Shown piece by piece: positions 1 to 7,240 of a DNA stretch of 17,445 nt. This DNA comes from CAZSXS01 sp964611385. GTDB taxonomy: Bacteria; Bacillota; Clostridia; Lachnospirales; CAYPQA01. The position numbers and the translations under genes are program-made. How positions within the stretch are numbered: the first letter of the stretch is position 1; each line of letters opens with the position of its first letter. The notes beneath the pieces are model-generated. The model did not search any database. It saw nothing but the letters and a program-made list of their open reading frames with translations, and had not been told where the DNA came from. The stretch is from NCBI GenBank assembly GCA_964611385.1, contig CAZSXS010000078.1, positions 1 through 17,445 of the forward strand, in the 5' to 3' direction.

Positions 1-376
1 TCTAAACCAAATCTTAATAATAATATAGAATCTNNNNNNNNNNNNNNNNNNNNNNNNNNNNNNNNNNNNNNNNNNNNNNNNNNNNNNNNNNNNNNNNNNN
101 NNNNNNNNNNNNNNNNNNNNNNNNNNNNNNNNNAAACCAAATCTTAATAATAATAATATAGAATCTAAACCAAATCTTAATAATAATAATATAGAATCTA
201 AACCAAATCTTAATAATAATATAGAATCTAAACCAAATCTTAATAATAATATAGAATCTAAACCAAGTCTTGATAATAATACGGAATCTAAACCAAAGCT
301 TGATAATAATACAGAATCTAAACCAAGTCTTGATGATAAAATAGAATCTAAACCGAATCTTGATGATAATACAGAA
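1..376 (+). repeat. In-frame 30-33 bp coding minisatellite
   Basis: Units run aaa-cca-aat-ctt-(aat)n-ata-gaa-tct. After the gap, units begin at 134, 167, 200, 230, 260, 290, 320 and 350. The first two carry (aat)4 and are 33 bp; the next two carry (aat)3 and are 30 bp. The four distal units (260-376) are 27-30 bp and diverged, with Asp for Asn, Thr for Ile, and Lys or Ser changes. All length differences are multiples of three, so the frame is kept. Units near the gap are almost identical, while those next to the wall-binding domain are degenerate. Confidence 0.95.
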
Positions 377-700
377 ACCATGTCCAGTCTTGAGCTTGAC
401 AAAGACACTAAGCCAATTATGTCAACGCTTCCGTTGTTTTCAGGTACTTTGATTAAAGTTGGAGCAAGAGGCAATGATGTTATGCTCGTACAAGAATGTT
501 TAAATAGAATTGGTAAATTTTATGCCCAAAGTGGCATACCGAGTAATCTTGAGACTGATGGTAGTTTTGGTAATTTAACAAAAGACTCTGTTATAGCATT
601 TCAAAAATATATGCGACTTGAAGTAGATGGGATAATTGGTCCTAAAACGTGGGATATGCTAATGGAAGTTGCTTATGGGTGGGTTACAGTAGAGGAATAA
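1..700 (+). CDS. Repeat-containing protein with C-terminal peptidoglycan-binding domain (5' partial, gapped)
   Basis: This is the 3' part of a longer gene that enters from the left edge. From 134 to 376 the reading frame encodes tandem units of the type E-S-K-P-N-L-N-N-N-I with no start codon, and it runs without a break into the domain at about 452-682. The ATG at 380 has no ribosome binding site and lies in mid-frame, so it is not the true start. The last 80 residues match a peptidoglycan-binding domain 1: a G-x-R-G-x-D-V start, a V-Q-x-x-L helix, T-D-G-x-F-G, and V-x-A-F-Q-K followed by D-G-I-I-G-P-K-T-W. Such domains anchor hydrolases and other exported proteins to the wall. The Asn/Lys/Pro repeats look like a flexible linker. 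The N-terminal functional domain is outside the window, so the activity is unknown. The 100-N gap makes the frame of bases 1-33 relative to the rest formally uncertain, although both read as the same repeat. Confidence 0.85.
34..133. other. Assembly gap of 100 Ns inside the repeat array
   Basis: Exactly 100 Ns are flanked on both sides by the same repeat unit. A round 100 is the usual placeholder for a gap of unknown length, so the true number of repeat units is not known. The break most likely reflects collapse of near-identical repeats during assembly. Confidence 0.97.
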
Positions 701-796
701 GAGGTTTCAACAAGTCTTAAATATAGAGGGTAAAGTTGGTTCTTAATTTATAAACCCATTCATCCCAGGAGACTTGCAGGGCATTCATTAAAATTG

Positions 797-862
797 AACC
801 GGGATGAAAATGCGGCTATAAACATAAAGAATGAAGGACTTAGGATTTTGACAATAGCCTAA
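797..862 (+). pseudogene. tnpB: 3' remnant of an IS200/IS605-family tnpB
   Basis: The frame ending at the TAA at 860-862 encodes N-R-D-E-N-A-A-I-N-I-K-N-E-G-L followed by a short tail. This is the conserved C-terminal end of TnpB, the RuvC-containing RNA-guided nuclease of IS200/IS605 elements, where (D/N)-R-D-x-N-A-A-x-N-I carries the last catalytic Asp. Upstream the frame continues only to a stop at 731-733 and does not show the usual Cys4 zinc-finger residues, so the region 734-796 is decayed or rearranged. No tnpA and no other part of tnpB is visible. The remnant lies just before the structured right end of the element. It cannot encode a working nuclease. Confidence 0.85.
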
Positions 863-958
863 CCAAGAAACATCAACCGTGGGACGCACGGAGTTAGCTC
901 GTTGATACTTGCGCTTGAGCGAGAAGCCCCCGCCTCTTAGGCGGCGGGAGTATGTCAC
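863..958 (+). ncRNA. IS200/IS605 right end / omega (re) RNA scaffold remnant
   Basis: The stretch directly after the tnpB stop has the familiar layout of Clostridia IS605-type right ends. There is a small hairpin ccgtg/cacgg (877-881 with 887-891), then a gttagctcgttgatactt block. A GC-rich hairpin follows, with left arm 927-935, loop 936-938 and right arm 939-948 carrying one bulged C. The end is tatgtcac at 951-958. In active elements this segment is both the DNA end recognised by TnpA and the 3' scaffold of the TnpB guide RNA, with the guide being the DNA that follows. Here the guide position would start near 959. Whether it is still transcribed or used by a TnpB elsewhere in the genome is unknown. 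Confidence 0.7.
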
Positions 959-981
959 TGGTAATCAAAGGAGGTCTTTAG

Positions 982-2433
982 ATGAAGCTTTTACTTAAGA
1001 AGTTAAGTTTTGATTTTATTTTATTTGGTTTTCATGAAAAGATAGAAAACGTTTTAGAACAAATTAGGCCTTACAATATCAACCCAAGATGCATCATCTT
1101 CGAGGGCAATGCATATAACAGCAACGTTTATTCAGATTTAAAAATTCATCCTAAGGAGACGCTTCAAAGCGAACTAGATGCTTCAATTAAAATTGTAGTC
1201 TGCAGCAAAGGTCTAGGCGACTTTACAAATTATTGCCGTATGGTAACGGATATGAACTCAAAGCTCGAGTTTCAATGTATCAGCATTCAGGAATTTATAG
1301 TTCTATTGATTAATGAAGCTGAGCCTTTAAGAATGGAAAAGCAAATGGTAGAGGCAAAAGAACCCATAGCCTTCATTGATATGCAAAATGGTTTTATCAT
1401 GGGCGGCGCAGAAGTATGGGCAGCTAATCTGTATCATAAGTTAAAAAAGAAAAAGCTAAATACCAAGATTTTGGCTGCAGAGCGAAGTACAACTTCTTAC
1501 AAGCATGTTGCCCCATCATTTTATGATATACCAGTTGAAAATGCGTATTTGATTGGTCCCTATCAGCATAACCTTTCTTATGTGGAAAACATAATAGACA
1601 TCATTATTAGTGCAAAGCCTACTTTGATTATAAACAATGGCTGCTTTGATACCTTGCACGCTTTATATTATCTTAAAAAGATTTGCGGGTACAAGGTCAA
1701 AGTTATTTCCGTTCTTCATTCCGATTTTTTGTTTTATTACTTGAATGCCGTACTCTTTAATGAAGTTGTTGATACGTTTTTTGTTGTCAGCGATGAGATC
1801 TATGAAAAGACTGTTCAGCTTATCCCGAATAGAAAAGAGGATATTAAGATAAAAGTTCAATATCCAGAAGCTGATTTTTCTTCAATCGTTTCAAAAACAT
1901 ACGGCAGTACCTTAAAGTTAGCCTTTGCAGCCAGACTTGAAAAATCCAATAAAAGAAGTCACTTGTTAATGGACTTGGTAAACTTATTGGAAAAGCAAAA
2001 TGTAGCTTATGAATTACATGTAGCAGGTGAAGGCGAATGTTTTGAAGAATTAAATGAGTTTGTAAAAGAGAATCATTTGGAAGGGAAGATGATCCTTCAT
2101 GGTATGATTATTCATGCTGATATGAATAAATTTTGGCATGACAAGCATGTGTATATCAGTTTATCACTAGTCGAGGGGAAATCCTTATCCTTATTGGAAG
2201 CAATGTCACAGGGTCTGATACCGGCTGTAACCCAAACCAGCGGAGTAAATACGCTTGTTGAGGATGGCAGAAACGGATTTATCATTAATTCTGTAGAAGA
2301 CCTTGCCTCTTGTATCTGTAAATTGTCTCATGACTCAAAGTTATGTAAGGAAATGGTAAAAATGAATGTTGATCTTATCCACCATTTGAATAAAGAGGAC
2401 TTCGCAGATGACTTCTATTATACAGAAACATAA
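982..2433 (+). CDS. Glycosyltransferase, GT4-like (GT-B fold), with extra N-terminal domain
   Basis: This is a 483-residue cytoplasmic glycosyltransferase. Residues 128-152 (A-F-I-D-M-Q ... G-G-A-E-V-W) form the typical start of a group 1 transferase, with the glycine loop that contacts the donor. Residues 312-440 form the donor-binding half, with A-A-R-L-E-K, H-V-A-G-E-G and the E-x7-E signature at E398 and E406 (E-G-K-S-L-S-L-L-E-A). The first 115 residues are not part of the usual fold and look like a small alpha/beta nucleotide-binding-type module that I cannot name. The start is fixed by aaaggagg at 967-974, 7 bp before the ATG. The 3' end overlaps the next gene by 26 bp, so it heads an operon with an ABC exporter. 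It likely makes or modifies a glycan that the exporter handles; this is inferred from context. No promoter is evident in the IS remnant upstream. Confidence 0.85.
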   Translation: MKLLLKKLSFDFILFGFHEKIENVLEQIRPYNINPRCIIFEGNAYNSNVYSDLKIHPKETLQSELDASIKIVVCSKGLGDFTNYCRMVTDMNSKLEFQCISIQEFIVLLINEAEPLRMEKQMVEAKEPIAFIDMQNGFIMGGAEVWAANLYHKLKKKKLNTKILAAERSTTSYKHVAPSFYDIPVENAYLIGPYQHNLSYVENIIDIIISAKPTLIINNGCFDTLHALYYLKKICGYKVKVISVLHSDFLFYYLNAVLFNEVVDTFFVVSDEIYEKTVQLIPNRKEDIKIKVQYPEADFSSIVSKTYGSTLKLAFAARLEKSNKRSHLLMDLVNLLEKQNVAYELHVAGEGECFEELNEFVKENHLEGKMILHGMIIHADMNKFWHDKHVYISLSLVEGKSLSLLEAMSQGLIPAVTQTSGVNTLVEDGRNGFIINSVEDLASCICKLSHDSKLCKEMVKMNVDLIHHLNKEDFADDFYYTET

Positions 2434-3247
2434 AATGAATTGGATCAAAGCGATTGGTAAAATGAAGCAAATGATATCCATAACGACCATAAGAAATATC
2501 TATTATCTCAAAGCGGTATACCTAGGCATTTTTGCAACGATCTGTCAAATTTTACTGATGTATTTTTTGTGGCAAGTGGTTTATTCCGATAAGCCTATCA
2601 TAGAAGGAATTTCTTTAAAGCAAATGAACACCTATTTAGTTTTATCACAAGCGATCTCTTTACAGTTTGCATTATCAAGTGTAGATAATAAAATAGCCTC
2701 TGATATCTATAATGGGAATATCATTTTTGATTTATTAAAACCAGCGGATTATAAACTTTATTTACTGTTACATAAGCTTGGAGATTCTATTGCCATCATG
2801 CTTTTAAGGTGGCCATTTATTTTTGCTATATCCTTCTTTGTGTTTGGCTTCCAATTACCCATAAGTCTATTGCATTTTTTGCTATTTGCTTTCAGTCTTG
2901 TAACTGGATTTTTTATACTGTTTTATATTGAATTTATTATCGGTTTAATTAGCTTTTATACTTTAAATAAGTATGGGATTCGAACCATCAAACAGGCTTT
3001 GCTTTCATTTTTATCAGGCACGCTTGTGCCTTTATACTTTTTACCAGATTGGATGAAGAGGATTGTTGATCTTATGCCATTTAAGTATATTGTTTCCGTG
3101 CCTGCCAGTATTTATGTTGGTATCATAAATACCGAGGAAATTGTAAGTAATTTCATAACCCAGTTCCTCTGGATTGTAATTTTAGCTTTTCTAGCAAATG
3201 CTTTTTATCATATCTCAATTAAAAGAATTACGATTCAAGGAGGCTGA
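2408..3247 (+). CDS. ABC-2 type transporter permease (COG4587-like)
   Basis: The 279-residue polytopic membrane protein has about six hydrophobic segments (roughly residues 30-58, 75-90, 122-146, 153-187, 197-213 and 248-270). The cytoplasmic stretch Y-N-G-N-I-I-F-D-L-L-K-P resembles the G-x-I-x-x-L-L-x-P element of this permease family. The stretch G-T-L-V-P-L-Y-F-L-P before the last segment is also typical. The start at 2408 is backed by aagagga at 2393-2399; the alternative ATG at 2435 has no such site. It overlaps the glycosyltransferase gene by 26 bp and is followed 4 bp later by the second permease, so the two probably pair in one transporter. The substrate is unknown. Confidence 0.8.
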   Translation: MTSIIQKHKMNWIKAIGKMKQMISITTIRNIYYLKAVYLGIFATICQILLMYFLWQVVYSDKPIIEGISLKQMNTYLVLSQAISLQFALSSVDNKIASDIYNGNIIFDLLKPADYKLYLLLHKLGDSIAIMLLRWPFIFAISFFVFGFQLPISLLHFLLFAFSLVTGFFILFYIEFIIGLISFYTLNKYGIRTIKQALLSFLSGTLVPLYFLPDWMKRIVDLMPFKYIVSVPASIYVGIINTEEIVSNFITQFLWIVILAFLANAFYHISIKRITIQGG

Positions 3248-3251
3248 GGTT

Positions 3252-4067
3252 ATGACCTTTGTATTTATAGGATTAAAAAGAATAAAGCGAAATCTAATCC
3301 TCTATAATGAATACGTGCGCTTGAATTTAATACGAATCTCTCACAATAAATGGGAATCCATACTAGGCGGGATTTCATGGTTTGTATTGCAAGTTTGTGG
3401 TTTGATCTCTGCTTTGGTTATTGTGGATAAGGCCGGGCCCATTAAAGGCTGGAGTTTTTATGAAGTCGGCTTACTTTATGGAGCAATGGCAAGTGCTCGG
3501 GCGCTTTGTATGTTGTTCTTTGACAGCGTATGGCAAATTGGCTATATTGTGCGCTATGGTGAGTTTGATCTGTTTCTGACCAGACCTGTTTCCCCTTTTC
3601 TTCAGCTAATATCTTATCGAATTGAGCCTGCCGGTCTTGGAAATTTATTTTTTTCATTGATTACTTTTATTTTTTGTTTACTAAAGCTTCAACTGCATCT
3701 TTCCGTTTTGAATATACTTGCTCTACTTTCATACTTAATTTGTGGTGCTCTAATCGTAGCCGCTCTATTCCTTATTGCTAATTGTGTGCCCTTTTGGCTA
3801 GTTGGCGGGCAGGATATAGCTCTTTTAATGCTAAACTTTTATGAATTCATAAAGTTTCCTGTTACTGTCTTCCCAAAATTGATAAGAATTTTATTAACTT
3901 GGGTAATTCCTTTTACATTTGTTAACTATTATCCAATTAGTTTGTTTTTAGAGAAGGAACCCTCTTCATTGTGGTTTTTGCCCTTTATCGTATGCCTCTT
4001 CTTATGGTTGATAGCAGTAAAGATATGGGAAAATGGAATAAAAAGCTATAATAGTACCGGCTCTTGA
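3252..4067 (+). CDS. ABC-2 type transporter permease (COG3694/DUF990-like)
   Basis: The 271-residue membrane protein contains Y-G-E-F-D-L-F-L-T-R-P-V-S-P followed by G-L-G-N at residues of about 95-130. This is the hallmark of the ABC2_membrane_6/DUF990 permeases, which occur next to COG4587 permeases and COG4586 ATPases. About six membrane spans are visible, the last near the C-terminus (W-F-L-P-F-I-V-C-L-F-L-W-L-I). I place the start at the ATG at 3252, because aaggagg at 3238-3244 lies 7 bp upstream. A longer in-frame start at 3198 would overlap the preceding gene by 50 bp without a ribosome binding site. It should form a heteromeric channel with the preceding permease. Confidence 0.83.
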   Translation: MTFVFIGLKRIKRNLILYNEYVRLNLIRISHNKWESILGGISWFVLQVCGLISALVIVDKAGPIKGWSFYEVGLLYGAMASARALCMLFFDSVWQIGYIVRYGEFDLFLTRPVSPFLQLISYRIEPAGLGNLFFSLITFIFCLLKLQLHLSVLNILALLSYLICGALIVAALFLIANCVPFWLVGGQDIALLMLNFYEFIKFPVTVFPKLIRILLTWVIPFTFVNYYPISLFLEKEPSSLWFLPFIVCLFLWLIAVKIWENGIKSYNSTGS

Positions 4068-4093
4068 TTTTAAATATTTAAAGTGAAAGGAGT

Positions 4094-4126
4094 ATGTCAG
4101 AATCATTTTGTTTTAAAGGGTTTTGA
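4094..4126 (+). other. Possible 10-codon leader ORF ahead of the ABC ATPase
   Basis: The ATG at 4094 follows aaaggag at 4086-4092 at short but usable spacing. It opens a frame of 10 codons (M-S-E-S-F-C-F-K-G-F) ending at the TGA at 4124-4126. That stop overlaps an in-frame TTG (4123-4125) of the ATPase gene, and the ATPase itself has no well-placed ribosome binding site at either candidate start. It may be a translational coupler, or the site of a one-base frameshift in a T-run (4121-4124). It could also be chance. Confidence 0.3.
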
Positions 4127-4137
4127 CAGCAGTAACG

Positions 4138-5133
4138 ATGCCGCTGATACATGTGAATAATCTCCGAAAAGAGTATAAAAGAACTGTGATGGAAAAGGGC
4201 TTAAAAGGTGCAATAAAGAATTTATTTCAATCAAAATATGAAATTAAGGTTGCTGTTAATGATATATCCTTTGAGGTTGAAGAGCAAGAAGCCGTCGGAT
4301 ACATAGGTGCGAACGGAAGCGGAAAATCAACAACAATAAAAATGTTGTCCGGAATTTTGACACCAACATCAGGAGAATTGCTCATTGATAATATAGTGCC
4401 ACATAACAACAGAATAAAAAACAACCAGAAAATTGGTGTTGTTTTTGGCCAGCGCTCTCAGTTATGGTGGGATGTACCCATTATCGAATCTTATAAGCTG
4501 TTGCAAAAGATATATGAGGTTGAGGACACTCAATTCAAGAAAAATCTTCAGACTTGCGTGGAAGCCTTAGAAATAGGTGAGCTATTAAAGTTTTCTCCGA
4601 GACAATTATCACTGGGGCAAAAAATGAGATGTGAAATCGGTTCCATTATGCTCTATAATCCGAAAATTATTTTTTTAGATGAACCGACTATAGGCTTAGA
4701 TGTACACGCTAAAGAAAGTATTCGATTGTTTATTAATCGCTTGAACAGAGAGAAAAAGACGACAGTGTTTTTAACCTCTCACGACTTTCAAGATATTGAG
4801 GACATTTGTTCCAGAATCATCATCTTAGACAAGGGAAACATCGTTTGGGATGGTTCTAAGAATGACATAAAGGACCGGTTCACCCAAACAAAGACTATAA
4901 AACTCTACGTTCATCATGTGCCCGAGCCTTTGATCGAAAGTTTGAACTGTAATCAGGCTTTGGTACTAAAAGAGTTTACTGACAATTACTTGATAATGGA
5001 ATTTAATGTAAAGCTTACCTCACCTGTCGCTATTATTAGTCTAGTACATACATTTACTGAAATCAAAGATATTGAAATTAAAGAGATTTCAATAGAGAGC
5101 ATTGTTAAGCAGCATTTTTATGTCGGCAGTTAG
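4138..5133 (+). CDS. ABC transporter ATP-binding protein (COG4586-like)
   Basis: This is the cytoplasmic ATPase subunit driving the two upstream permeases. Counting from the ATG at 4138, the motifs are Walker A G-A-N-G-S-G-K-S-T (about 56-64), the Q-loop F-G-Q-R (about 102-105) and the signature L-S-L-G-Q (about 156-160). Walker B I-I-F-L-D-E-P-T lies at about 176-183 and the H-loop L-T-S-H-D at about 211-215. The long insertion before Walker A (residues 14-37, K-R-T-V-M-E-K-G-L-K...) is typical of the COG4586 group. After about residue 235 comes a C-terminal extension of about 95 residues. The start is uncertain. ATG 4138 fits the family length but lacks a good ribosome binding site. TTG 4123 lies only 2 bp after aaaggg and overlaps the stop of a short leader ORF. 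The substrate is not known; the linked glycosyltransferase suggests a glycan or glycosylated product. Confidence 0.9.
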   Translation: MPLIHVNNLRKEYKRTVMEKGLKGAIKNLFQSKYEIKVAVNDISFEVEEQEAVGYIGANGSGKSTTIKMLSGILTPTSGELLIDNIVPHNNRIKNNQKIGVVFGQRSQLWWDVPIIESYKLLQKIYEVEDTQFKKNLQTCVEALEIGELLKFSPRQLSLGQKMRCEIGSIMLYNPKIIFLDEPTIGLDVHAKESIRLFINRLNREKKTTVFLTSHDFQDIEDICSRIIILDKGNIVWDGSKNDIKDRFTQTKTIKLYVHHVPEPLIESLNCNQALVLKEFTDNYLIMEFNVKLTSPVAIISLVHTFTEIKDIEIKEISIESIVKQHFYVGS

Positions 5134-5238
5134 AACTTTCTGAAGTTTGTATTGATTCTACATGGTACTATTAAAAAAGGTTGATGTAAACTGACTTTCA
5201 ATGATTCTTTCTTAAGTTTAAACAGAGGCACATTAGTT

Positions 5239-5269
5239 AAAGGGCGGCAGTTCGATACTGCCGCCCTTT
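5239..5269. terminator. Bidirectional intrinsic terminator
   Basis: A perfect 13-bp stem (arms 5239-5251 and 5257-5269, loop tcgat) has a GC-rich core gggcggcagt. It is bounded by aaa on the left and ttt on the right, so a short U-tract follows the stem on either strand. It lies between the convergent ends of the ABC ATPase (5133) and the anti-sigma gene (5305), as expected for a shared terminator. Confidence 0.8.
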
Positions 5270-5304
5270 GTATATGAAGCTGTCGGAACGCACGCTGCTT
5301 GATT

Positions 5305-6723
5305 CTATTTCATTTCAATGCGTGTTCCGTTAATAATAACAGCGGTGATGTTTGCGGTATCAACTGGAGCTGGGGTATCCCAACTCAAACAAAAGGTTTT
5401 ACTTTTAGAATTGAAACTTCCGCCGCCACCACTCAATACGACTTCTCCGCTTGTAGTCTCAAAGGCCAATGTCATTTCGCTTGCCATGCAGTTTTCACTT
5501 TCATAACTACCAATAACCTGAAGTCCAAGCGGGCTGATGTTCAAATAGGTAAAAAGGTGCTTGTCAACCGAGATATTGTTATCTAAAATACGCATTTGAT
5601 TTTCGGTGTTGCTGAGTTCTGATGTCACCCACCACTGGCCTTGTACCCCGGAAGAGACCGATCCATTATAGTACAGAGTGGTGTCTTGGAGTATGACATC
5701 ATCCAAGGGGAAAATGAACTCGCTGTATTTATAAGATGCGTTGGAAGAAGACTTATCTAAGAAACGACCATTTTCGTCGGCAAGAAAATAAACTGCGTAA
5801 CGATTTGCTGTCAGATCACCATCTGATTTTTTCAGACTAAGAGACGGGTCGTTACTCCCGAACTCTTGATTAAAAACTCTCGCGACTTGCACATGCAGTT
5901 CGCCATTGATTAAGCCGATATTGGATATCCATTGATCCATGGCGCCACTTGGCATGTCTGCCAATTTTCCGGGCGCAAGAAACACTGATTGATTGGGCAG
6001 GCTATCTATATTCGCTGAATTGCTGCCCCATCCCCATATTCGGTTTTTTTGCACGGTGACCGTATCTGCCTCCTTCAAGTCTGAAAGAGAAAGCACAACT
6101 GGCTCATCTTCATAGGTGGTTCGGTCGAAGAAAATCAGAAAACTGCCCAGTGTGAGTGGGTCTGTCAATGGAGAATCTGCGTCAGCGGTCATAATGATTT
6201 CGTAGTAGGCCGTATTGCTCGCTTCGTCAAAAAAGATCATCTTTCTACGCGTACTTAGGGCACGCGTGCCATCTTTACTGTAGCTCATCTTTGCGCTAAA
6301 TCCGTCCAAAAACTCGGTACGCTCGGTCAAGCGATTTTGGCCGCTCACATCTTGCAGAGAAAGATAGGCAATCGCCTGGTTCCCATATTTCTGTGCGCCG
6401 ATGACCTCCATCCTGATGCCCTGGTTCTCGCAGGACTTCTCCACCGGCTCAACAATTTGGCTGTAGTTCGGGTGAAACTGTTCGATAAACCAATCGAACT
6501 TTCCGATAGCCGCTGCCATCGCTACGGTAGAAATCAACATAAGTGACAGTGCCGCAACGAGAACCGCTGACCAGCGTAACCGCCTGCGAACAATTGGGCG
6601 TGATCCTGTCTCCGCCCCGGCTCGAATGCTGTTTCTCACACGTTTTTCAAGCGCTGCGGTGTTTACACTGATTTGCGAAATAGCCTGCTTGATGCTCTGC
6701 TCGTCGTAATCCAATTTATTCAT
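5305..6723 (-). CDS. Membrane-anchored anti-sigma factor-like protein
   Basis: The 472-residue protein has a cytoplasmic N-terminus of about 50 residues. One membrane span follows at about 51-72 (W-S-A-V-L-V-A-A-L-S...), preceded by an Arg-rich stretch, then an extracytoplasmic domain of about 400 residues. The small N-domain, single span and large outer domain match Firmicute anti-sigma proteins encoded with ECF factors (DUF4179-type, tentative). No H-x3-C-x2-C zinc motif is present; the only Cys residues lie in the outer region. The start is backed by aaagga 8 bp upstream on the minus strand. The gene overlaps the 3' end of the sigma gene by 8 bp, so they are co-translated. It presumably holds the sigma factor at the membrane and releases it on an envelope signal that cannot be read from the sequence. 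Confidence 0.75.
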   Translation of the reverse strand: MNKLDYDEQSIKQAISQISVNTAALEKRVRNSIRAGAETGSRPIVRRRLRWSAVLVAALSLMLISTVAMAAAIGKFDWFIEQFHPNYSQIVEPVEKSCENQGIRMEVIGAQKYGNQAIAYLSLQDVSGQNRLTERTEFLDGFSAKMSYSKDGTRALSTRRKMIFFDEASNTAYYEIIMTADADSPLTDPLTLGSFLIFFDRTTYEDEPVVLSLSDLKEADTVTVQKNRIWGWGSNSANIDSLPNQSVFLAPGKLADMPSGAMDQWISNIGLINGELHVQVARVFNQEFGSNDPSLSLKKSDGDLTANRYAVYFLADENGRFLDKSSSNASYKYSEFIFPLDDVILQDTTLYYNGSVSSGVQGQWWVTSELSNTENQMRILDNNISVDKHLFTYLNISPLGLQVIGSYESENCMASEMTLAFETTSGEVVLSGGGGSFNSKSKTFCLSWDTPAPVDTANITAVIINGTRIEMK

Positions 6724-7240
6724 AGATCAATTCCTTTCTCGTGTTGCTGACAGTTAAATAGCCGGACAACTTCTTTTTTGCGCGTTCATATTGTTTGCGC
6801 AGTGCTACGGGTGTGCTGCCCATAAGCTCAGAAAGCGCATCATAGCTCATTTCCTCCATCACCCGACCGTAAATCACCGCTCGATCTTTTGGGCTGAGAC
6901 GTTTTAGTACTTGCAGTGTCTTTTCGCTGAATCCCTCGTCGCTTGGGTTTGACGCAACATCTGCTTTAAGTTCCGAAAAACGAAAGAAGTTTCGCTTTTT
7001 CAGGGCATTTAAACATCGGTGATAGGTGATTTTGTAAAGCCATGCAGAACAGTTTTTGCCGTCAAAGCTTGTTTGCTTTTGATAAGCGGAGATGAAAACT
7101 TCCTGTACTACATCCTCAGCGTCTTGGTGGTTGCATAAAATGGTGGTCGCATAGCGGAGAAGTTTATCGCTGTATAGGCGCATCATTTCGTCAAGCTCAA
7201 ACTCTCCGCTGGACAAATCGGTTTTTTCGGTTTCACTCAC
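6716..7240 (-). CDS. ECF-type RNA polymerase sigma factor
   Basis: This is a 174-residue sigma-70 family protein with only regions 2 and 4. Region 2 spans about 19-83, with the core-binding D-A-E-D-V-V-Q-E-V-F at 40-49 and the -10-reading helix A-W-L-Y-K-I-T-Y-H-R-C. Region 4 spans about 108-158 (L-S-P-K-D-R-A-V-I-Y ... S-Y-D-A-L-S-E-L-M-G-S-T-P-V-A-L-R-K). I chose the GTG at 7238-7240 as the start because aagaggag lies 7 bp upstream. A TTG at 7265-7267 in the same frame would add nine residues and swallow that site. The gene is co-transcribed with the overlapping anti-sigma gene, and autoregulation is likely for this class. Two direct TTGTCA copies on the minus strand (7306-7311 and 7325-7330) lie upstream, but I cannot assign a clear -10. 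Confidence 0.88.
   Translation of the reverse strand: MSETEKTDLSSGEFELDEMMRLYSDKLLRYATTILCNHQDAEDVVQEVFISAYQKQTSFDGKNCSAWLYKITYHRCLNALKKRNFFRFSELKADVASNPSDEGFSEKTLQVLKRLSPKDRAVIYGRVMEEMSYDALSELMGSTPVALRKQYERAKKKLSGYLTVSNTRKELIYE

Noticed and set aside
1..376. CRISPR array
   Set aside because: Units are contiguous with no unique spacers, are AT-rich and codon-phased, and encode a continuous protein repeat.
380..700. A free-standing 106-residue peptidoglycan-binding protein starting at the ATG at 380
   Set aside because: The frame is open upstream through the repeats, there is no ribosome binding site at 380, and the repeat pattern (K-P, L, D) fades gradually across the ATG.
848..876. Promoter with a perfect TTGACA at 848-853 for the glycosyltransferase operon
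   Set aside because: At 17-18 bp spacing the -10 would be catcaa or atcaac, a poor match, and the site lies within the tnpB remnant.
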